Source of the DNA: Nitrososphaerota archaeon
Lineage (GTDB): Archaea; Thermoproteota; Nitrososphaeria; Conexivisphaerales; DTJL01
Assembly: GCA_021324115.1 (NCBI GenBank)
Contig: JAJPJS010000006.1
Coordinates: forward strand, 1-59,715
Length of the DNA stretch: 59,715 nt
Reading direction: 5' to 3'
Shown: positions 1 through 9,307 of the stretch, in pieces
How the letters are laid out: every line of letters begins with the position of its first letter
How positions within the stretch are numbered: position 1 is the stretch's first letter
Notes under the pieces: model-generated
Told to the model about the DNA's origin: nothing
The model's database searches: none
What the model saw: only the letters and a program-made list of their open reading frames with translations
Position numbers and translations under genes: made by a program

Positions 1-79
1 GGGGTCGTCGTCCAGTTTGGTCTAGGATACCAGCCTGGGGCGCTGGCGATCGTGAGTTCAAATCTCACCGACCCCACCA
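1..79 (+). tRNA. tRNA-Pro (anticodon GGG)
   Basis: A complete cloverleaf can be folded by eye. The acceptor stem pairs 1-7 with 69-75, and the anticodon stem pairs 30-34 with 42-46 around a seven-base loop at 35-41. The T stem pairs 52-56 with 64-68 around the loop TTCAAAT. The anticodon at 37-39 is GGG, which reads CCC and CCU proline codons. Base 76 is the discriminator A, and a CCA follows at 77-79, so CCA appears to be encoded. The D stem is short (GTCC/GGAT with one G-T pair). No intron is seen. Confidence 0.95.
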
Positions 80-851
80 GCTCTAATGAGTTCAAGCAGC
101 GAACCTGCCGCACGTTAATTGTGAAGCAGGTGCTCTAGGGCAGGTGTTTTGAGTGGTGCTCGGAGTGAGAAAGGAAGGACGGGTTCATTCATGCGATGTT
201 CAGGAAGGGTCACTCCGTACACAGCAGGTGATTCCACAGGGTCGCGCTGCGAAAATTCGGCCAGTTCTGTGAAGAGAGGAAGATTTCTGAGGTCAATGAT
301 CAGAACATCGTAGACGTTCTGATCAGGTTCGTCTAATGGAACGACGCGAGAGGCGTCCACTCGAAGACCGTAATCGACTACCTCAGCAGAGTCTAGGGGT
401 TCCTGCTCTGCCGAGATGTCGAGATTGACCAGAACAAGTACATGAACAAGGTCAGCATCCAGCGGGTGACCAAGATAGTCGACCTGCCGCCTACCATCGG
501 GGTGATCAGGAGGCCCTGTCATTTGGACTGCCGGACAAGAAGACATTCGCTCACATCCTTACTCTATTGAGCTCTGAGATGAGGTTCGGGGAAGGTAAGG
601 CTCACCTCCGAGAAGTACAGGAAAGACGAGATTGAGTTTGGGAGCCTGAAGGACGCGGGGCCGGCTCAAGTTTCTCTCTCGCATTCAGATGTTTGGGGCA
701 TCCAGGTGAGAACTGCATTCACGATCAGGGTGAATATAGACTGCTAGCGCCTGAAGTCTGTGGAATGTGCACACTATTGAAATCGCGGCCCAACGTGCCG
801 AAAGCACCGACGCCCGTTGACAAAACCCTACGGTTTGATCAAGGGCCTTTC
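80..851. other. Gene-poor stretch with decayed coding remnants
   Basis: No intact gene is convincing here. An open minus-strand frame at 115-546 has no recognisable domain and no promoter. On the plus strand the frame from about 350 to 590 reads as plausible archaeal protein (for example KTVIDYLSRV, then after a stop EIDQNKYMNKVSIQRVTKI). It is broken by a stop near 394 and lacks a start, so it looks like an eroded gene. Lying directly 3' of a tRNA, the stretch could be a scar of past integration, but no second att copy was found. Confidence 0.35.
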
Positions 852-1676
852 TCATTGAACGGCAGTTGGCTGAGGAATCCCCCTGATCACCATCGAGAGC
901 GTCGCCGAGGTCAACCATAATCCAGCCATACCACCGAGGAGCGCGCCGACAACTATCCCCAATATGCCACCATTCACGGTTAGCAGGGTGAGAGGCACAG
1001 ACAGGAGAAGCGTCAGGACAATGTAACCCAGAACGAATGCTAGGTATCGGCCCGAAAGCGCCATGGCAATGCATTCTCGAAGAGCGGATGCGAACGACTT
1101 GTTTCCAATGACCACGATGTATGGCGTTGCGTAGCTGAAGTAATAGAACGCGAAAAAGAGGCCAATTAGGATCAGAAATATGGCTGAAGGGGAGACTGCA
1201 GCGAAGAGGGTGAAAAGGAAGAGGATGAACTGGTATGCCGCAATATCGAGCACTCTGGATGATGAGGCGTTAGTTTGGAACAGCAGGCCAACCCCGGAGA
1301 TGTATCTCAGATAGTATAGGATTAACACAGAAGTCACCGCAAGCGTCAGGAGGCCTGAAACTACGAGGAACCCAAGGGTAGGTGATGACGTTGCCTGCGG
1401 AAGACTGACAAAATCCCACACGGTCGGAATCGGCTTGGGAAACGATAACATGATGCCTACCCTGAGCCCGTGAAACTCTAGTACGCTCGCAATTTTGGAG
1501 AAATCTAGGAATGCTGCCAGAGTGTTCACGATTATCGCGGCTGGAACGCGCTTAAGAGCGTTGTACCCTTCCCGAAAATGGGTCCAAGTCTCTCCTGAGG
1601 TCTCCACCTTACGCAGAAAGAAGAGGCCGCTCGGCATACTTACGTTTTTCCTCGACCTTGACAGATGCCAAATCAA
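852..1676 (-). CDS. Polytopic membrane protein of unknown function
   Basis: The product is 274 residues with a short charged N-terminus and about five or six hydrophobic spans between residues 45 and 265. It has the overall look of archaeal DUF4013-like or YciC-like membrane proteins, in which a short amphipathic entry segment (EGYNALKRVPAAIIVNTL) precedes paired helices. That resemblance is by pattern only. A second ATG at codon 14 (MPSGLFF) is an equally good start. No catalytic motif is seen. It ends just past the decayed stretch and lies on the same strand as the MFS gene upstream, about 220 bases away, so it is probably transcribed on its own. Substrate and role are unknown. Confidence 0.65.
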   Translation of the reverse strand: MIWHLSRSRKNVSMPSGLFFLRKVETSGETWTHFREGYNALKRVPAAIIVNTLAAFLDFSKIASVLEFHGLRVGIMLSFPKPIPTVWDFVSLPQATSSPTLGFLVVSGLLTLAVTSVLILYYLRYISGVGLLFQTNASSSRVLDIAAYQFILFLFTLFAAVSPSAIFLILIGLFFAFYYFSYATPYIVVIGNKSFASALRECIAMALSGRYLAFVLGYIVLTLLLSVPLTLLTVNGGILGIVVGALLGGMAGLWLTSATLSMVIRGIPQPTAVQ

Positions 1677-1897
1677 GGGATACTAGGTGACGCCGGGGGA
1701 CAGACTACACTTCTAAAATATGCTCAGTGATGAAGGAAGACAGCTTTTCAACGCACAACTCGAGAAAATTTCGGCGTAGCACACGAATGGCAAGTCTTGC
1801 TCCAACACATCTAACGCTCTAGAAGATGAACAGTCGACTGCAAGATTGTAGCGTCAGCTTGTACTTATCCTAAGACTATCGAAGACAAGAGTGGATA

Positions 1898-3322
1898 TTA
1901 CTCTTCAGGTTCGGGGACCCTCTTGCCTCTCAAAAGGCTGGGGATTATCGCTGAGGCATTTATCACAGCCATGACCAATGAAGCCCGGTCCAGCCCAAGT
2001 GAAAACAAGGTTCTTGATATTGCTGGCAATGCCGCTGGATTCGCTGATGAGATGACCTGAGTGATCAATGAGTAGGGGAGGCTGAAAGCCATTACGAGTA
2101 TAACGAGATTGAAGCTGAGAGTGTAACCTACATTGAAGAATGTCGCACGAACTGCCGAAGCGACGCCCCTCCTCGCGGCCGGCGCCGCTCCCATGATCGA
2201 ACTCATGTTCGGTGAAGCAAAGAGTCCATTCCCCAACCCCCCCAAAATTAGAGTGAATGCAATTATCGCATAGGAAGTCCCCATTACAAATGTAGAAAAT
2301 AACATCAGAGATATACTGATCAATGCCAGTCCGGCCGTGATAAAGGGTAGTGTCCCATATCTGTCAGAAAACTTCCCGCTTAAAGGTCCCGAAGCCAAGA
2401 ATGCGAAATCAAACGGAAGAACGGCGAATCCCGCCTTCAGAGGCGAGTAACCCTGGACAAGCTGAAGGTAGAGGCTCATAAGAAGCAGGAAAGATCCCCA
2501 GGCCACAGAATTCATCAGCTGAGTAACTATGCCTCCTGTGAACTCTCTTATTTTGAGCAGACTCAGGTCCAGCAAGGGATGTTGCCTTCTACGCTCCACT
2601 CTGACAAAAAGTACCAGCGAAATCAACGAGACCAGAAGAAGCAGTAGCACATCTGTGGTCTCGCTGAGGCCGTAGGCGGCGAATGTAAGTGCGAGAAGCA
2701 GGGAGGTCATGAATATTGTAAAGGTTACGAAGCCCCACCAGTCCATGGGCGCCGTCCTTTCCTGAACCCCTACTTCTTTGAGTCGTCTGTAAGCCCATAC
2801 GGTTCCAAACAGGCCTATAGGTACATTGATGTAGAAAAGATATGGCCAGGCAAGGAAGGCCAGTATGATTCCGCTCATGGTAAGGCCAAACATCGAACCC
2901 GCCCTGAACGCTATCTGGTTTATGCCGAGAGCTGTCCCGAGTTCTTCCTTCGGAAACGCATCCGTAATTATTGCCGCGCTGTTTGAAAAGAGAGCGGCGG
3001 ACCCGAGCCCCTGTGATATCCTGGCAATTATGAAATAATCCGGTGACGATGACAGCCCCACAAGGGCTGAACCGATCGTGAACAGCGTGAAACCAATGGA
3101 ATAAACCTTTACCCTGCCAAACATATCGCTGACCCTTCCGATGAAGAGTAAGGCCACCGTGCTTCCCACCGTGTACGCCTGGGTGAACCATATTGCCTGC
3201 TCTGCGTCTGCATGGAGCGAAGCAGCAACAACAGGTAGTCCAATCAGCACAATTCTTCCGTCCACGCCGCTCATCAGTACACCTATCGTGGTAACGGTCA
3301 GGACGGTCCATTTGTACTGCAA
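1898..3322 (-). CDS. MFS drug-type exporter (DHA2 family)
   Basis: This 474-residue protein has the features of the 14-helix DHA2 (EmrB/QacA) branch of the major facilitator superfamily, which are proton-driven exporters of organic compounds. Visible marks are the loop 2-3 motif [11 protein letters not shown] near residues 62-72, the QGLGSAALFSNSAA segment around residue 105, and hydrophobic segments throughout. Translation starts at TTG (codons LQYKW), matching the other DHA2 gene at 5106-6920, which also starts at TTG and has QYKW. A possible TATA element (TTTTAAAAG) lies about 120 nt upstream, so this mRNA would have a leader, with a weak GGTG-type ribosome site. The two exporters flank a metal-regulated pair. 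The substrate cannot be told from sequence. Confidence 0.88.
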   Translation of the reverse strand: MQYKWTVLTVTTIGVLMSGVDGRIVLIGLPVVAASLHADAEQAIWFTQAYTVGSTVALLFIGRVSDMFGRVKVYSIGFTLFTIGSALVGLSSSPDYFIIARISQGLGSAALFSNSAAIITDAFPKEELGTALGINQIAFRAGSMFGLTMSGIILAFLAWPYLFYINVPIGLFGTVWAYRRLKEVGVQERTAPMDWWGFVTFTIFMTSLLLALTFAAYGLSETTDVLLLLLVSLISLVLFVRVERRRQHPLLDLSLLKIREFTGGIVTQLMNSVAWGSFLLLMSLYLQLVQGYSPLKAGFAVLPFDFAFLASGPLSGKFSDRYGTLPFITAGLALISISLMLFSTFVMGTSYAIIAFTLILGGLGNGLFASPNMSSIMGAAPAARRGVASAVRATFFNVGYTLSFNLVILVMAFSLPYSLITQVISSANPAALPAISRTLFSLGLDRASLVMAVINASAIIPSLLRGKRVPEPEE

Positions 3323-3564
3323 CTCAATTCACCTGTTCGCTCCTCAATTATGGCCCTCTCGTAGATTCACTCGAATTCTCGGTAAACCGGGGATTCTGTT
3401 TCCAGCGCGAGGCACGAACCGTGCCGCTTATCAGTATTCTTTTAAAAGTAGCTCGCAAGTAATGTCTTGATCGTGGATTCTGACTATATGAATCCGGATT
3501 TGGTTTTGACAGAAAATGGGTTAAGGCACAGGAGTTTGAATTGACAGCAGCACGGTCAGCGGAA

Positions 3565-4509
3565 TCATTTGGGTTCGGCTCCGGACGTCTGCGGTACAGA
3601 CGGCAACCGGGAAAGCTCCTTGTAGCCCTGGTAGACACTGCCCAACCCTATGATTCCCACAACACCGATCACCAGCAGTGTTGCAACCCCTATCTGATCT
3701 AGATTTGGTATGGGATTTCCCGTGCTAACTGCGTAGCTCTCGATGGATGGAAATGAGGCTATGAGCAGGCCGATTAAAGCGAACGCGATCCCACCTAGGT
3801 AAAGAGTTCTCGCAGCAGCAGACCTTCCGACGTACTTTATCTGAGTTTGATTCAGTTTTTTCACCCTCATTATATTCGCAAAAACAGACCCGAGGATCAC
3901 CTGCATAATCATCGTGCCGATACCAAAGCAGGCACCAACCAGCGCAGCGTAGTATATGTTAGGCATTTCCGGCGCCAGAACGAAGGTGATTATGCTGGCG
4001 TACGCCCCCACACCCCAGCCAGCAATGAATCCATGAAGAATCGCCAATCTCAGTGGGACAGGTTTCAGCACATCGTCTGATTCATGCAGCGGTATCCTTT
4101 CTGCTTTTTCGGTGTGGTGCTCCCTGCCGCCAAGCAGTCTGTCGAGTGGGAGGTGTATGTCAGTACCTCTCAGCAGGTAGTATCCGGCAAAGAACATGGC
4201 GATGCCTACCAGCATGTAGACGTATCCGTCCAGGTTGTATGCCTTGTAGATTTCAGCCAATCCGGCAAACCCAAGCGTAGTAAGGATTGCTCTCTGGGTG
4301 GTGAATCCAGCAGAAAAGGTGAACCCCGCCTTCATCCCTCCTTTCGTGCTGTAACTCCCTATGGAGTAACTGAATGTTATGGGCCAGGTGTGCTCATCGG
4401 GTGTAAGACCGTGAAGCATTCCGAGAACGACTGCTATCCCCAGTATTGTGGCCACGGTCAGCCCCCTGGGTGGATTGAGCAGCCAGCTAAGGTCGATCAA
4501 ATTCATCAC
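3565..4509 (-). CDS. NicO-like divalent metal (Ni/Co) transporter
   Basis: A 314-residue membrane protein with about seven or eight hydrophobic spans. Its first helix carries HGLTPDEHTW (His33, Asp38, His40), which resembles the H-x4-D-H signature of the NicO/RcnA/NiCoT group of nickel and cobalt permeases and exporters. A second conserved block, HGFIAGWGVGAYAS, follows the cytoplasmic loop, and a His-containing loop (REHHTEK) lies between. The start overlaps the end of the DtxR gene by 23 bp, so the two are co-transcribed and probably translationally coupled. This context suggests transport of a transition metal sensed by the regulator. Whether it imports or exports, and the exact metal (Ni, Co, Mn or Fe), is inference. 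Confidence 0.75.
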   Translation of the reverse strand: MMNLIDLSWLLNPPRGLTVATILGIAVVLGMLHGLTPDEHTWPITFSYSIGSYSTKGGMKAGFTFSAGFTTQRAILTTLGFAGLAEIYKAYNLDGYVYMLVGIAMFFAGYYLLRGTDIHLPLDRLLGGREHHTEKAERIPLHESDDVLKPVPLRLAILHGFIAGWGVGAYASIITFVLAPEMPNIYYAALVGACFGIGTMIMQVILGSVFANIMRVKKLNQTQIKYVGRSAAARTLYLGGIAFALIGLLIASFPSIESYAVSTGNPIPNLDQIGVATLLVIGVVGIIGLGSVYQGYKELSRLPSVPQTSGAEPK

Positions 4510-4915
4510 CTGCTGGGATCGGTCTGCCGTGGGGACATGTTACAGGATGACTCAGGTGCGAACAGAGAGCCTCTACAGCTTCGGTTCCGATCTCCGAACC
4601 GAGAGAAAAGGAAATCCTGCATGCTTCCTCAAGAGGTACTCCGGCACCAGCTAAGAGGGTCTCCATCAGACGATGGGTTCTTATCGCCCGATTCAGCTCG
4701 ATCGAACCTTTCTTGGTCAACCTGTAGCCTGCCGGTCCCTTTTCGACCATTCCTTCCTGAGAGAGCTTACCGAGAAATTCGACGGCGGTGGGCGGCCTGA
4801 CGTTCAGTTTCTTCGCGACGTCCTTCACCCGTGCGGGCCAGCCGCCAGCTGAGAGTTCATATACGGCGCCCATGCATTCGTAATGCCTCTTCGTAAGCAG
4901 GGATATTTGGCGCAT
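4487..4915 (-). CDS. DtxR/MntR-family metal-dependent repressor
   Basis: The 142-residue protein starts with a winged helix-turn-helix (KDVAKKLNVRPPTAVEFLGKL), then a wing (EGMVEKGPAGYRLTKKG). The DtxR dimerisation and metal segment follows, ending in HPVTCPHGRPIP, a hallmark of this family. It lacks the SH3-like third domain, as MntR-type members do. The ATG at 4915 is 28 nt from the centre of a TATA element (TTTAAG, 4941-4946), so the mRNA is probably leaderless. A palindrome (TTAGG-TATAT-CCTAA, 4926-4940) sits between TATA box and start, where bound repressor would block transcription. It most likely represses itself and the overlapping metal transporter in response to a divalent metal. 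Confidence 0.88.
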   Translation of the reverse strand: MRQISLLTKRHYECMGAVYELSAGGWPARVKDVAKKLNVRPPTAVEFLGKLSQEGMVEKGPAGYRLTKKGSIELNRAIRTHRLMETLLAGAGVPLEEACRISFSLGSEIGTEAVEALCSHLSHPVTCPHGRPIPAGDEFDRP

Positions 4916-4925
4916 GCTTACGTCG

Positions 4926-4940
4926 TTAGGTATATCCTAA
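4926..4940. promoter_or_regulatory. Putative DtxR-type operator
   Basis: A perfect 5+5+5 inverted repeat, TTAGG TATAT CCTAA, lies 11-25 nt upstream of the repressor start codon. It resembles known DtxR/IdeR boxes, which are built from TTAGG...CCTAA half sites. It fills the space between the TATA element (4941-4946) and the predicted transcription start at the ATG, a classic position for repression. Confidence 0.65.
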
Positions 4941-4946
4941 TTTAAG
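4941..4946 (-). promoter_or_regulatory. TATA box of the DtxR/metal transporter operon
   Basis: Read on the minus strand this is CTTAAA, centred 28 nt before the ATG at 4915, the distance expected for an archaeal leaderless transcript. Confidence 0.55.
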
Positions 4947-5105
4947 TGTTGCCATGTGTTCCGTTTAGCAAGCCTTCCAGACAACTTTCCTATACATCTT
5001 GAGTATGAAAAATGGATAGGAAAATTACCGCCAGAAAATGATGAGGTCGGGTTTCAGGGAATCTACATGCCCCTTGAATCCGGATACTGGTCATGAACGG
5101 AAGGG

Positions 5106-6920
5106 TCAATCGGTAGACCGCTTATCCGTCGAGCCTTCAGGTTTTTTCACCGATCCAGGCAAAGTATCTGCGTCGACTCGTTCCAGTTCGTTTGAAGATT
5201 CATTCGGATGATCGTCTACTTCTTTTGTAATGTTCGGTGCCGGATTTGGAATCGTCTGCCGAAGAGGTGTTATTTCGAATATTACTGCCTTTCCTCTCAG
5301 AAATGATGCAATTGCCGCTAGGCTGGTGAGCACGGCGGCGATGTAGAATGCTGAATGTAAGGCCGCAGTAAAGGCAGGGGCGACCGCCAGTGGAAACCAG
5401 GTTTTGCCTTCAATCGTAGCCAAAGAAGCAGCGTTTATGGCCCCCAGATCTACATGAGCCTGTTGCAGAACTGTGGCAACCGGATTGTAACCGAGGAAGG
5501 CGGCGAATAACGCTCCCGTGGGGGGAACGCTGGAAAAGAGCCCCGAAAGCTGGGGTAATCCGGCAGCAGCGAGTGCAGATGCAAAGGAGGTGGGCAGTCT
5601 GTTGGTTAGCACATTTATGATGACCCCAAAGAATAGTCCGATACTCACAGTCTGCCCCGTGTTCTGAAGCGTAGCCCTCATCCCGGACGCCGCTCCCCTG
5701 TGCTGAGGCGGAATTGAGTTCATTATCGCGGCTATGTTCGGTGCTCCGAACATCCCGTTACCTATTCCCATAACGAATATTATGATCGCAAATTCGGGAA
5801 ACTGAAAATCATAAGGGAGAGTGGAAAGTGCGATGAATGCCCCGGTTACGATGAGCATGCCGAGGGTTGCAAGACCTTTAGAACCCCACCTGTCGGACAG
5901 AATCCCGCTTAGAGGACCCATCACTACAAAGCCGGCCATCATGGGCAGAATGTATACGCCGGACCAGAACGGGGTGGAGGCGTAGCTGTATCCATGCAGC
6001 GGCAGCCAGATTCCCTGAAGCATTATGATGAGCATAAGCATGACGCCCCCGTAACCGATGGAGCTCAGGGTTCCGGCTATGTTTGCGGCGCTGAACATCC
6101 GAATCCCGAATAATTCGAGCCTGAACATAGGCTGTGAAACCTTCCTTTCAATGAAAGGAAAGAGGACGAGAAGTGCCACCCCTGCTGCCGTAGAAAGTAT
6201 GACATAGGGGTTGCCCCAGCCGGTTACAGAATTACCATACGGAACGAGGCCATATGTTATTCCCACAAGTAGCAGGGTTATTCCAACCCCAAACGTAAGA
6301 TTTCCCCAAAGGTCAACACGCTGGCTTCTGTTTATCTGGCCGAGCTCCCTAAGCTTGAGGTAAGACCATATCGTACCGCCGATTCCAACCGGTACGCTCA
6401 CCAGGAAAACGAGGCGCCAATCGAAAGGCGCAAGGATTCCGCCCAACACGAGCCCAGCAAGTGAGCCTCCAAGGAATGTGACCTGGTTCAAACCGAGAGC
6501 CTTTCCCCTTTCATTGGTGGGGAATGCGTCGGTGAGTATCGCTGCGCTGTTGGCGAAGAGGAATGCCGCCCCTATTCCCTGAACGAATCTGAAGGCGATG
6601 AGTTCCAGTGCAGCCGGATCCCCTTTGCCTGGCGTAAGAAACAGCAAAATTGATCCGACCGTGAATATCGCAAAGCCAAGATTGTACAGCTTCACCCGAC
6701 CAAACATATCGGAAAGCCTCCCGAACGTCACCAGGAGGGTGGCCGTGGCTATGTTGTAACCGAAAAGTATCCAGAGGAGGTACTGGAAGGAGTCGAGCGG
6801 ATTTATTCCGATACCGTTGAATATGCTTGGCAGCGAAATGAGTATGATTGTGCCATTGAGTGATCCCATAAGCACACCAAGCGTTGTGTTCGATAAAGCT
6901 ACCCATTTGTACTGAACCAA
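5106..6920 (-). CDS. MFS drug-type exporter (DHA2 family), long form
   Basis: This 604-residue DHA2-type exporter is related to the one at 1898-3322 (shared QYKW start, [13 protein letters not shown] loop and [13 protein letters not shown] segment). It is longer because of a periplasm-side insertion between the last helices (around residues 455-520) and a hydrophilic tail of about 55 residues rich in Glu, Asp and Ser. It probably has 14 membrane spans and would expel organic compounds by proton antiport. Translation starts at TTG. A TATA element (6945-6950) is centred 27.5 nt upstream, which supports a leaderless TTG start. No operator like that of the DtxR gene is seen here. Confidence 0.88.
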   Translation of the reverse strand: MVQYKWVALSNTTLGVLMGSLNGTIILISLPSIFNGIGINPLDSFQYLLWILFGYNIATATLLVTFGRLSDMFGRVKLYNLGFAIFTVGSILLFLTPGKGDPAALELIAFRFVQGIGAAFLFANSAAILTDAFPTNERGKALGLNQVTFLGGSLAGLVLGGILAPFDWRLVFLVSVPVGIGGTIWSYLKLRELGQINRSQRVDLWGNLTFGVGITLLLVGITYGLVPYGNSVTGWGNPYVILSTAAGVALLVLFPFIERKVSQPMFRLELFGIRMFSAANIAGTLSSIGYGGVMLMLIIMLQGIWLPLHGYSYASTPFWSGVYILPMMAGFVVMGPLSGILSDRWGSKGLATLGMLIVTGAFIALSTLPYDFQFPEFAIIIFVMGIGNGMFGAPNIAAIMNSIPPQHRGAASGMRATLQNTGQTVSIGLFFGVIINVLTNRLPTSFASALAAAGLPQLSGLFSSVPPTGALFAAFLGYNPVATVLQQAHVDLGAINAASLATIEGKTWFPLAVAPAFTAALHSAFYIAAVLTSLAAIASFLRGKAVIFEITPLRQTIPNPAPNITKEVDDHPNESSNELERVDADTLPGSVKKPEGSTDKRSTD

Positions 6921-6944
6921 GGCAACCGCCGGTCTTCCAAGGAC

Positions 6945-6950
6945 TTTATA
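6945..6950 (-). promoter_or_regulatory. TATA box for MFS exporter at 5106-6920
   Basis: Minus-strand TATAAA within GGCTATAAAGTCC lies 27.5 nt from the TTG start codon and implies a leaderless message. Confidence 0.6.
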
Positions 6951-7305
6951 GCCATTTTTCAGGAACTCCGTTTGGAATAATTCTCAAAATCAGCCGATAT
7001 CTTCGATGAATGCCCACTTTGTGATTGATCCTAGCTTCGCTTTTGTGCGTGCTCAGTGCAGATTTTGAGTTTTTTTAAACCTCTGTCTTTCTTTGATCTC
7101 TAGAGCCTCTCCCTTCCCATAACATAAAGACAAGATTCTTATTCGGGACTCGATTTCGGACATCTTGTCCATCTTCATCTTGACTTACTGGCATTTCAGT
7201 TTGTTCTAATTCAGCACAAGACATGTACCAAGATCCAGTTTTTAGCAGAGTCCTTCCCAGTTGCACAAGTTCTTAACTGGGCAATTCGAAGGATCAACGA
7301 CTGGT

Positions 7306-7593
7306 TTGGTCAAGGTACATGTAACTCGGATGCTGATGACGCATCTTGGTATAGAACCGGAATTCTCGGTTCAGGCCCGCACTCTTCAGGATCTTCTGGT
7401 GGTGATTGATGGCTCGCATAGAGGATTCATGGACAGCATATGTGATGAATCGGGCAAAGTCAGACCCTATGTGAATATATTCCTAAACGGAGAAAATGTG
7501 AGTCATAAGCCCCAGGCGCTTTCAACACGTCTCTCCGAAGGGGATGAAGTCTATATACTAGCTTCTGTTGCTGGGGGTGATAGTAGCGCATGA
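7306..7593 (+). CDS. MoaD/ThiS-like ubiquitin-fold protein
   Basis: From the TTG at 7306 the product is 95 residues with the beta-grasp pattern of MoaD/ThiS sulfur carriers. It begins VKVHVTRML, has a central RTLQDLL helix region and a PYVNIFLNGENV strand, and ends in EGDEVYILASVAGG. The Gly-Gly (90-91) is followed by four more residues (DSSA), so adenylation at a free C-terminal Gly would need trimming. The frame is open back to a TTG at 7261, but a TATA-like TTCTTAACT 28 nt before 7306 and family alignment favour the shorter form. The stop overlaps the next start (ATGA), so the pair is translationally coupled. MoaD-like plus Asp-box protein pairs also occur in bacteria. The job is unknown. 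Confidence 0.75.
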   Translation: MVKVHVTRMLMTHLGIEPEFSVQARTLQDLLVVIDGSHRGFMDSICDESGKVRPYVNIFLNGENVSHKPQALSTRLSEGDEVYILASVAGGDSSA

Positions 7594-8651
7594 TGCTGTT
7601 AGTTGGGACGATGAAGGGCGGGTTTATCCTGGACGGCGATTCCTCACGTACGCGATGGAAGCTCAGGGGACCCTTTTTCGACGGTTTCGAAACTTATGAC
7701 ATGGTGGGGGACAACAGTGAAGGAGAAACCCAGCTCTACGGTGCTGTTAATACATGGACCTGGGGTCCTGTGATATACAAAAGCTCGGATTCGGGGAAAA
7801 GCTGGAGGAGAGCAGAATCGAGCCCAAGATTTCCCAAGAAAAAGGGGGGGCTCACTGTCAAAAGAATTTGGAACATCCAGCCAGATGGAAAGGGCAAATT
7901 ATACGCGGGGGTCGAACCTGCGGCATTGTTCGTAAGTGAAGATGAATCCAAAACGTGGAAAGGCTTCGACGGACTGAACTATCACAGTACCCGAAGCAAA
8001 TGGCAACCGGGAAATGGTGGACTATGCTTACATACAATTTTGATTCATCCGCGAAACAGAAAGAAAATACGTGTCGGAATCTCCGCAGTGGGTGTGCTGG
8101 GGAGCGACGACGGCGGTCGGAATTGGCGTTTCATGAACAAAAGGATAAGGGCAGACTTCCTTCCGAACAAATTTCCAGAATATGGGCAGTGTGTGCACAA
8201 GATCGACTATAATCCATCAAACCCTGATGTATTGTACCTTCAGAATCACGGCGGCGTGTACAGGAGCGACGATTTTGGCGAGAGGTGGTCGGAAATAGGA
8301 AAGAAGCTTCCAAGTGATTTCGGGTTCCCGGTAGGAGTCCACAGAAAGAAACCAGATACTGTATACATCGTTCCACTCGCCGGTATAGGGCGCTTCCCTG
8401 TCAAAGGCAAGTTCCAGGTGTGGGTAAGCCGCGACGGAGGTAAGAGCTGGGAAGGGAGCAGCAAAGGACTTCCGCAAACCGCCTTCTTCGGCGTCCTTCG
8501 GGATGGTATGGCGGTGGATGACGAAGACCCGGGCGGTGTGTACGTAGGTACCACAACGGGACAGGTATTCTTCAGCAGGGACGAAGGCGAGTCGTGGGAA
8601 AAGATAGCCGATAACTTACCGCGCGTGACCTCTGTATCTTTCATTTCATAA
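7590..8651 (+). CDS. Asp-box (BNR) beta-propeller protein
   Basis: This 353-residue protein carries six Asp-box motifs of the form S-x-D-x-G-x-x-W: SSDSGKSW, SEDESKTW, SDDGGRNW, SDDFGERW, SRDGGKSW and SRDEGESW. They are spaced as in a sortilin/sialidase-like beta-propeller. There is no signal peptide or membrane span, so it should be cytoplasmic, unlike secreted sialidases. Catalytic residues of true sialidases were not recognised. It is coupled to the MoaD-like gene by a four-base ATGA overlap, so the two products probably act together, for example as a carrier protein and its propeller partner. Automatic labels such as exo-alpha-sialidase should not be trusted. Confidence 0.82.
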   Translation: MMLLVGTMKGGFILDGDSSRTRWKLRGPFFDGFETYDMVGDNSEGETQLYGAVNTWTWGPVIYKSSDSGKSWRRAESSPRFPKKKGGLTVKRIWNIQPDGKGKLYAGVEPAALFVSEDESKTWKGFDGLNYHSTRSKWQPGNGGLCLHTILIHPRNRKKIRVGISAVGVLGSDDGGRNWRFMNKRIRADFLPNKFPEYGQCVHKIDYNPSNPDVLYLQNHGGVYRSDDFGERWSEIGKKLPSDFGFPVGVHRKKPDTVYIVPLAGIGRFPVKGKFQVWVSRDGGKSWEGSSKGLPQTAFFGVLRDGMAVDDEDPGGVYVGTTTGQVFFSRDEGESWEKIADNLPRVTSVSFIS

Positions 8652-8855
8652 GCTCCGAAGAGAATGGTCGTCCGGCTCGGAAAGATGGCATGTGGCTAAA
8701 ATAGAATCCAGGTACTACCCGGAGAGACGATATAGGTAGTGCCTAGGAGGCTCCCGAAGTGCTGCAGGTACACCTTCCCCGAAGGATGGAGGTGGAGTAC
8801 CAAATCGACTGTTCTGTAATGATACATCAACACAAAATCAACGCAGTTCAAGCCT

Positions 8856-9278
8856 TTATGTGAAGCCGAGCAACCACTTCCACGCCGGTAGGACTAAAAT
8901 TCGTTTTCCGGCAATCTGAATATCTTTTTCGCCCCCATCGTTAACTACTATTAGCAACCTGTCTGCGTGCAGTTTTCCATCAGCCTCTTTCAGTGCTGAT
9001 GTTTCTCTTTCGAAGGTGGCCTGGTCTGATAAGGAATAGGCAACTTGAAGCAAGGTGATCTTTCGGTTCTGGTTGATCACGAAATCCACCTCACTGCTGG
9101 AGTTACCGCGCCAGTACCCCACGTCCAATTTCCTTCGCAAAAGTTCCACGAAAACCTGGTTCTCCAGCTGCTTGGAGTAATCTCCTGAGGCCAGAGAAAG
9201 TATACCGGAATCGACTAATATCAAAGTTTGGGTAAGAGAATTTCTGGGTCTCGACAGGTATTCACCCCTGTCTAAATG
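8856..9278 (-). pseudogene. 3' fragment of an archaeal AAA ATPase (DUF4143-type C-terminus)
   Basis: The readable frame matches only the C-terminal part of archaeal ATPases that carry a PD-(D/E)XK-like DUF4143 domain. It has the pattern VDSGILSL, then LENQVFVELLRRK, SEVDFVI and a LLQVAYSLSD strand. The frame can be read upstream through EYLSRPRNSLTQT to a stop at 9279-9281. The P-loop ATPase half, normally about 250-300 residues, is missing. It is therefore a truncated remnant rather than a 122-residue gene. It sits immediately upstream of the Sec61-beta promoter on the other strand. Confidence 0.7.
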
Positions 9279-9307
9279 CTAAAAACCACTTCGGAGGTAG
9301 CTATGCC

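Noticed and set aside
115-546. 143-codon minus-strand frame after the tRNA
   Set aside because: Composition is unlike neighbouring proteins, no promoter or family, and the opposite strand holds more protein-like fragments.
1724-1790. C/D-box sRNA candidate (GTGATGA at 1725-1731)
   Set aside because: No D box or D'/C' boxes at suitable spacing.
7075-7266. 63-codon minus-strand frame between the MFS and MoaD-like genes
   Set aside because: No TATA box at the usual distance, no domain, and it overlaps the MoaD-like region.
7590-8651. Sialidase function for the Asp-box protein
   Set aside because: Asp boxes are structural; catalytic Arg triad and secretion signal were not seen.
8656-8855. Possible structured RNA with complementary GGTAC/GTACC ends near 8768-8803
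   Set aside because: Pairing is short and imperfect and matches no RNA family I recognise.
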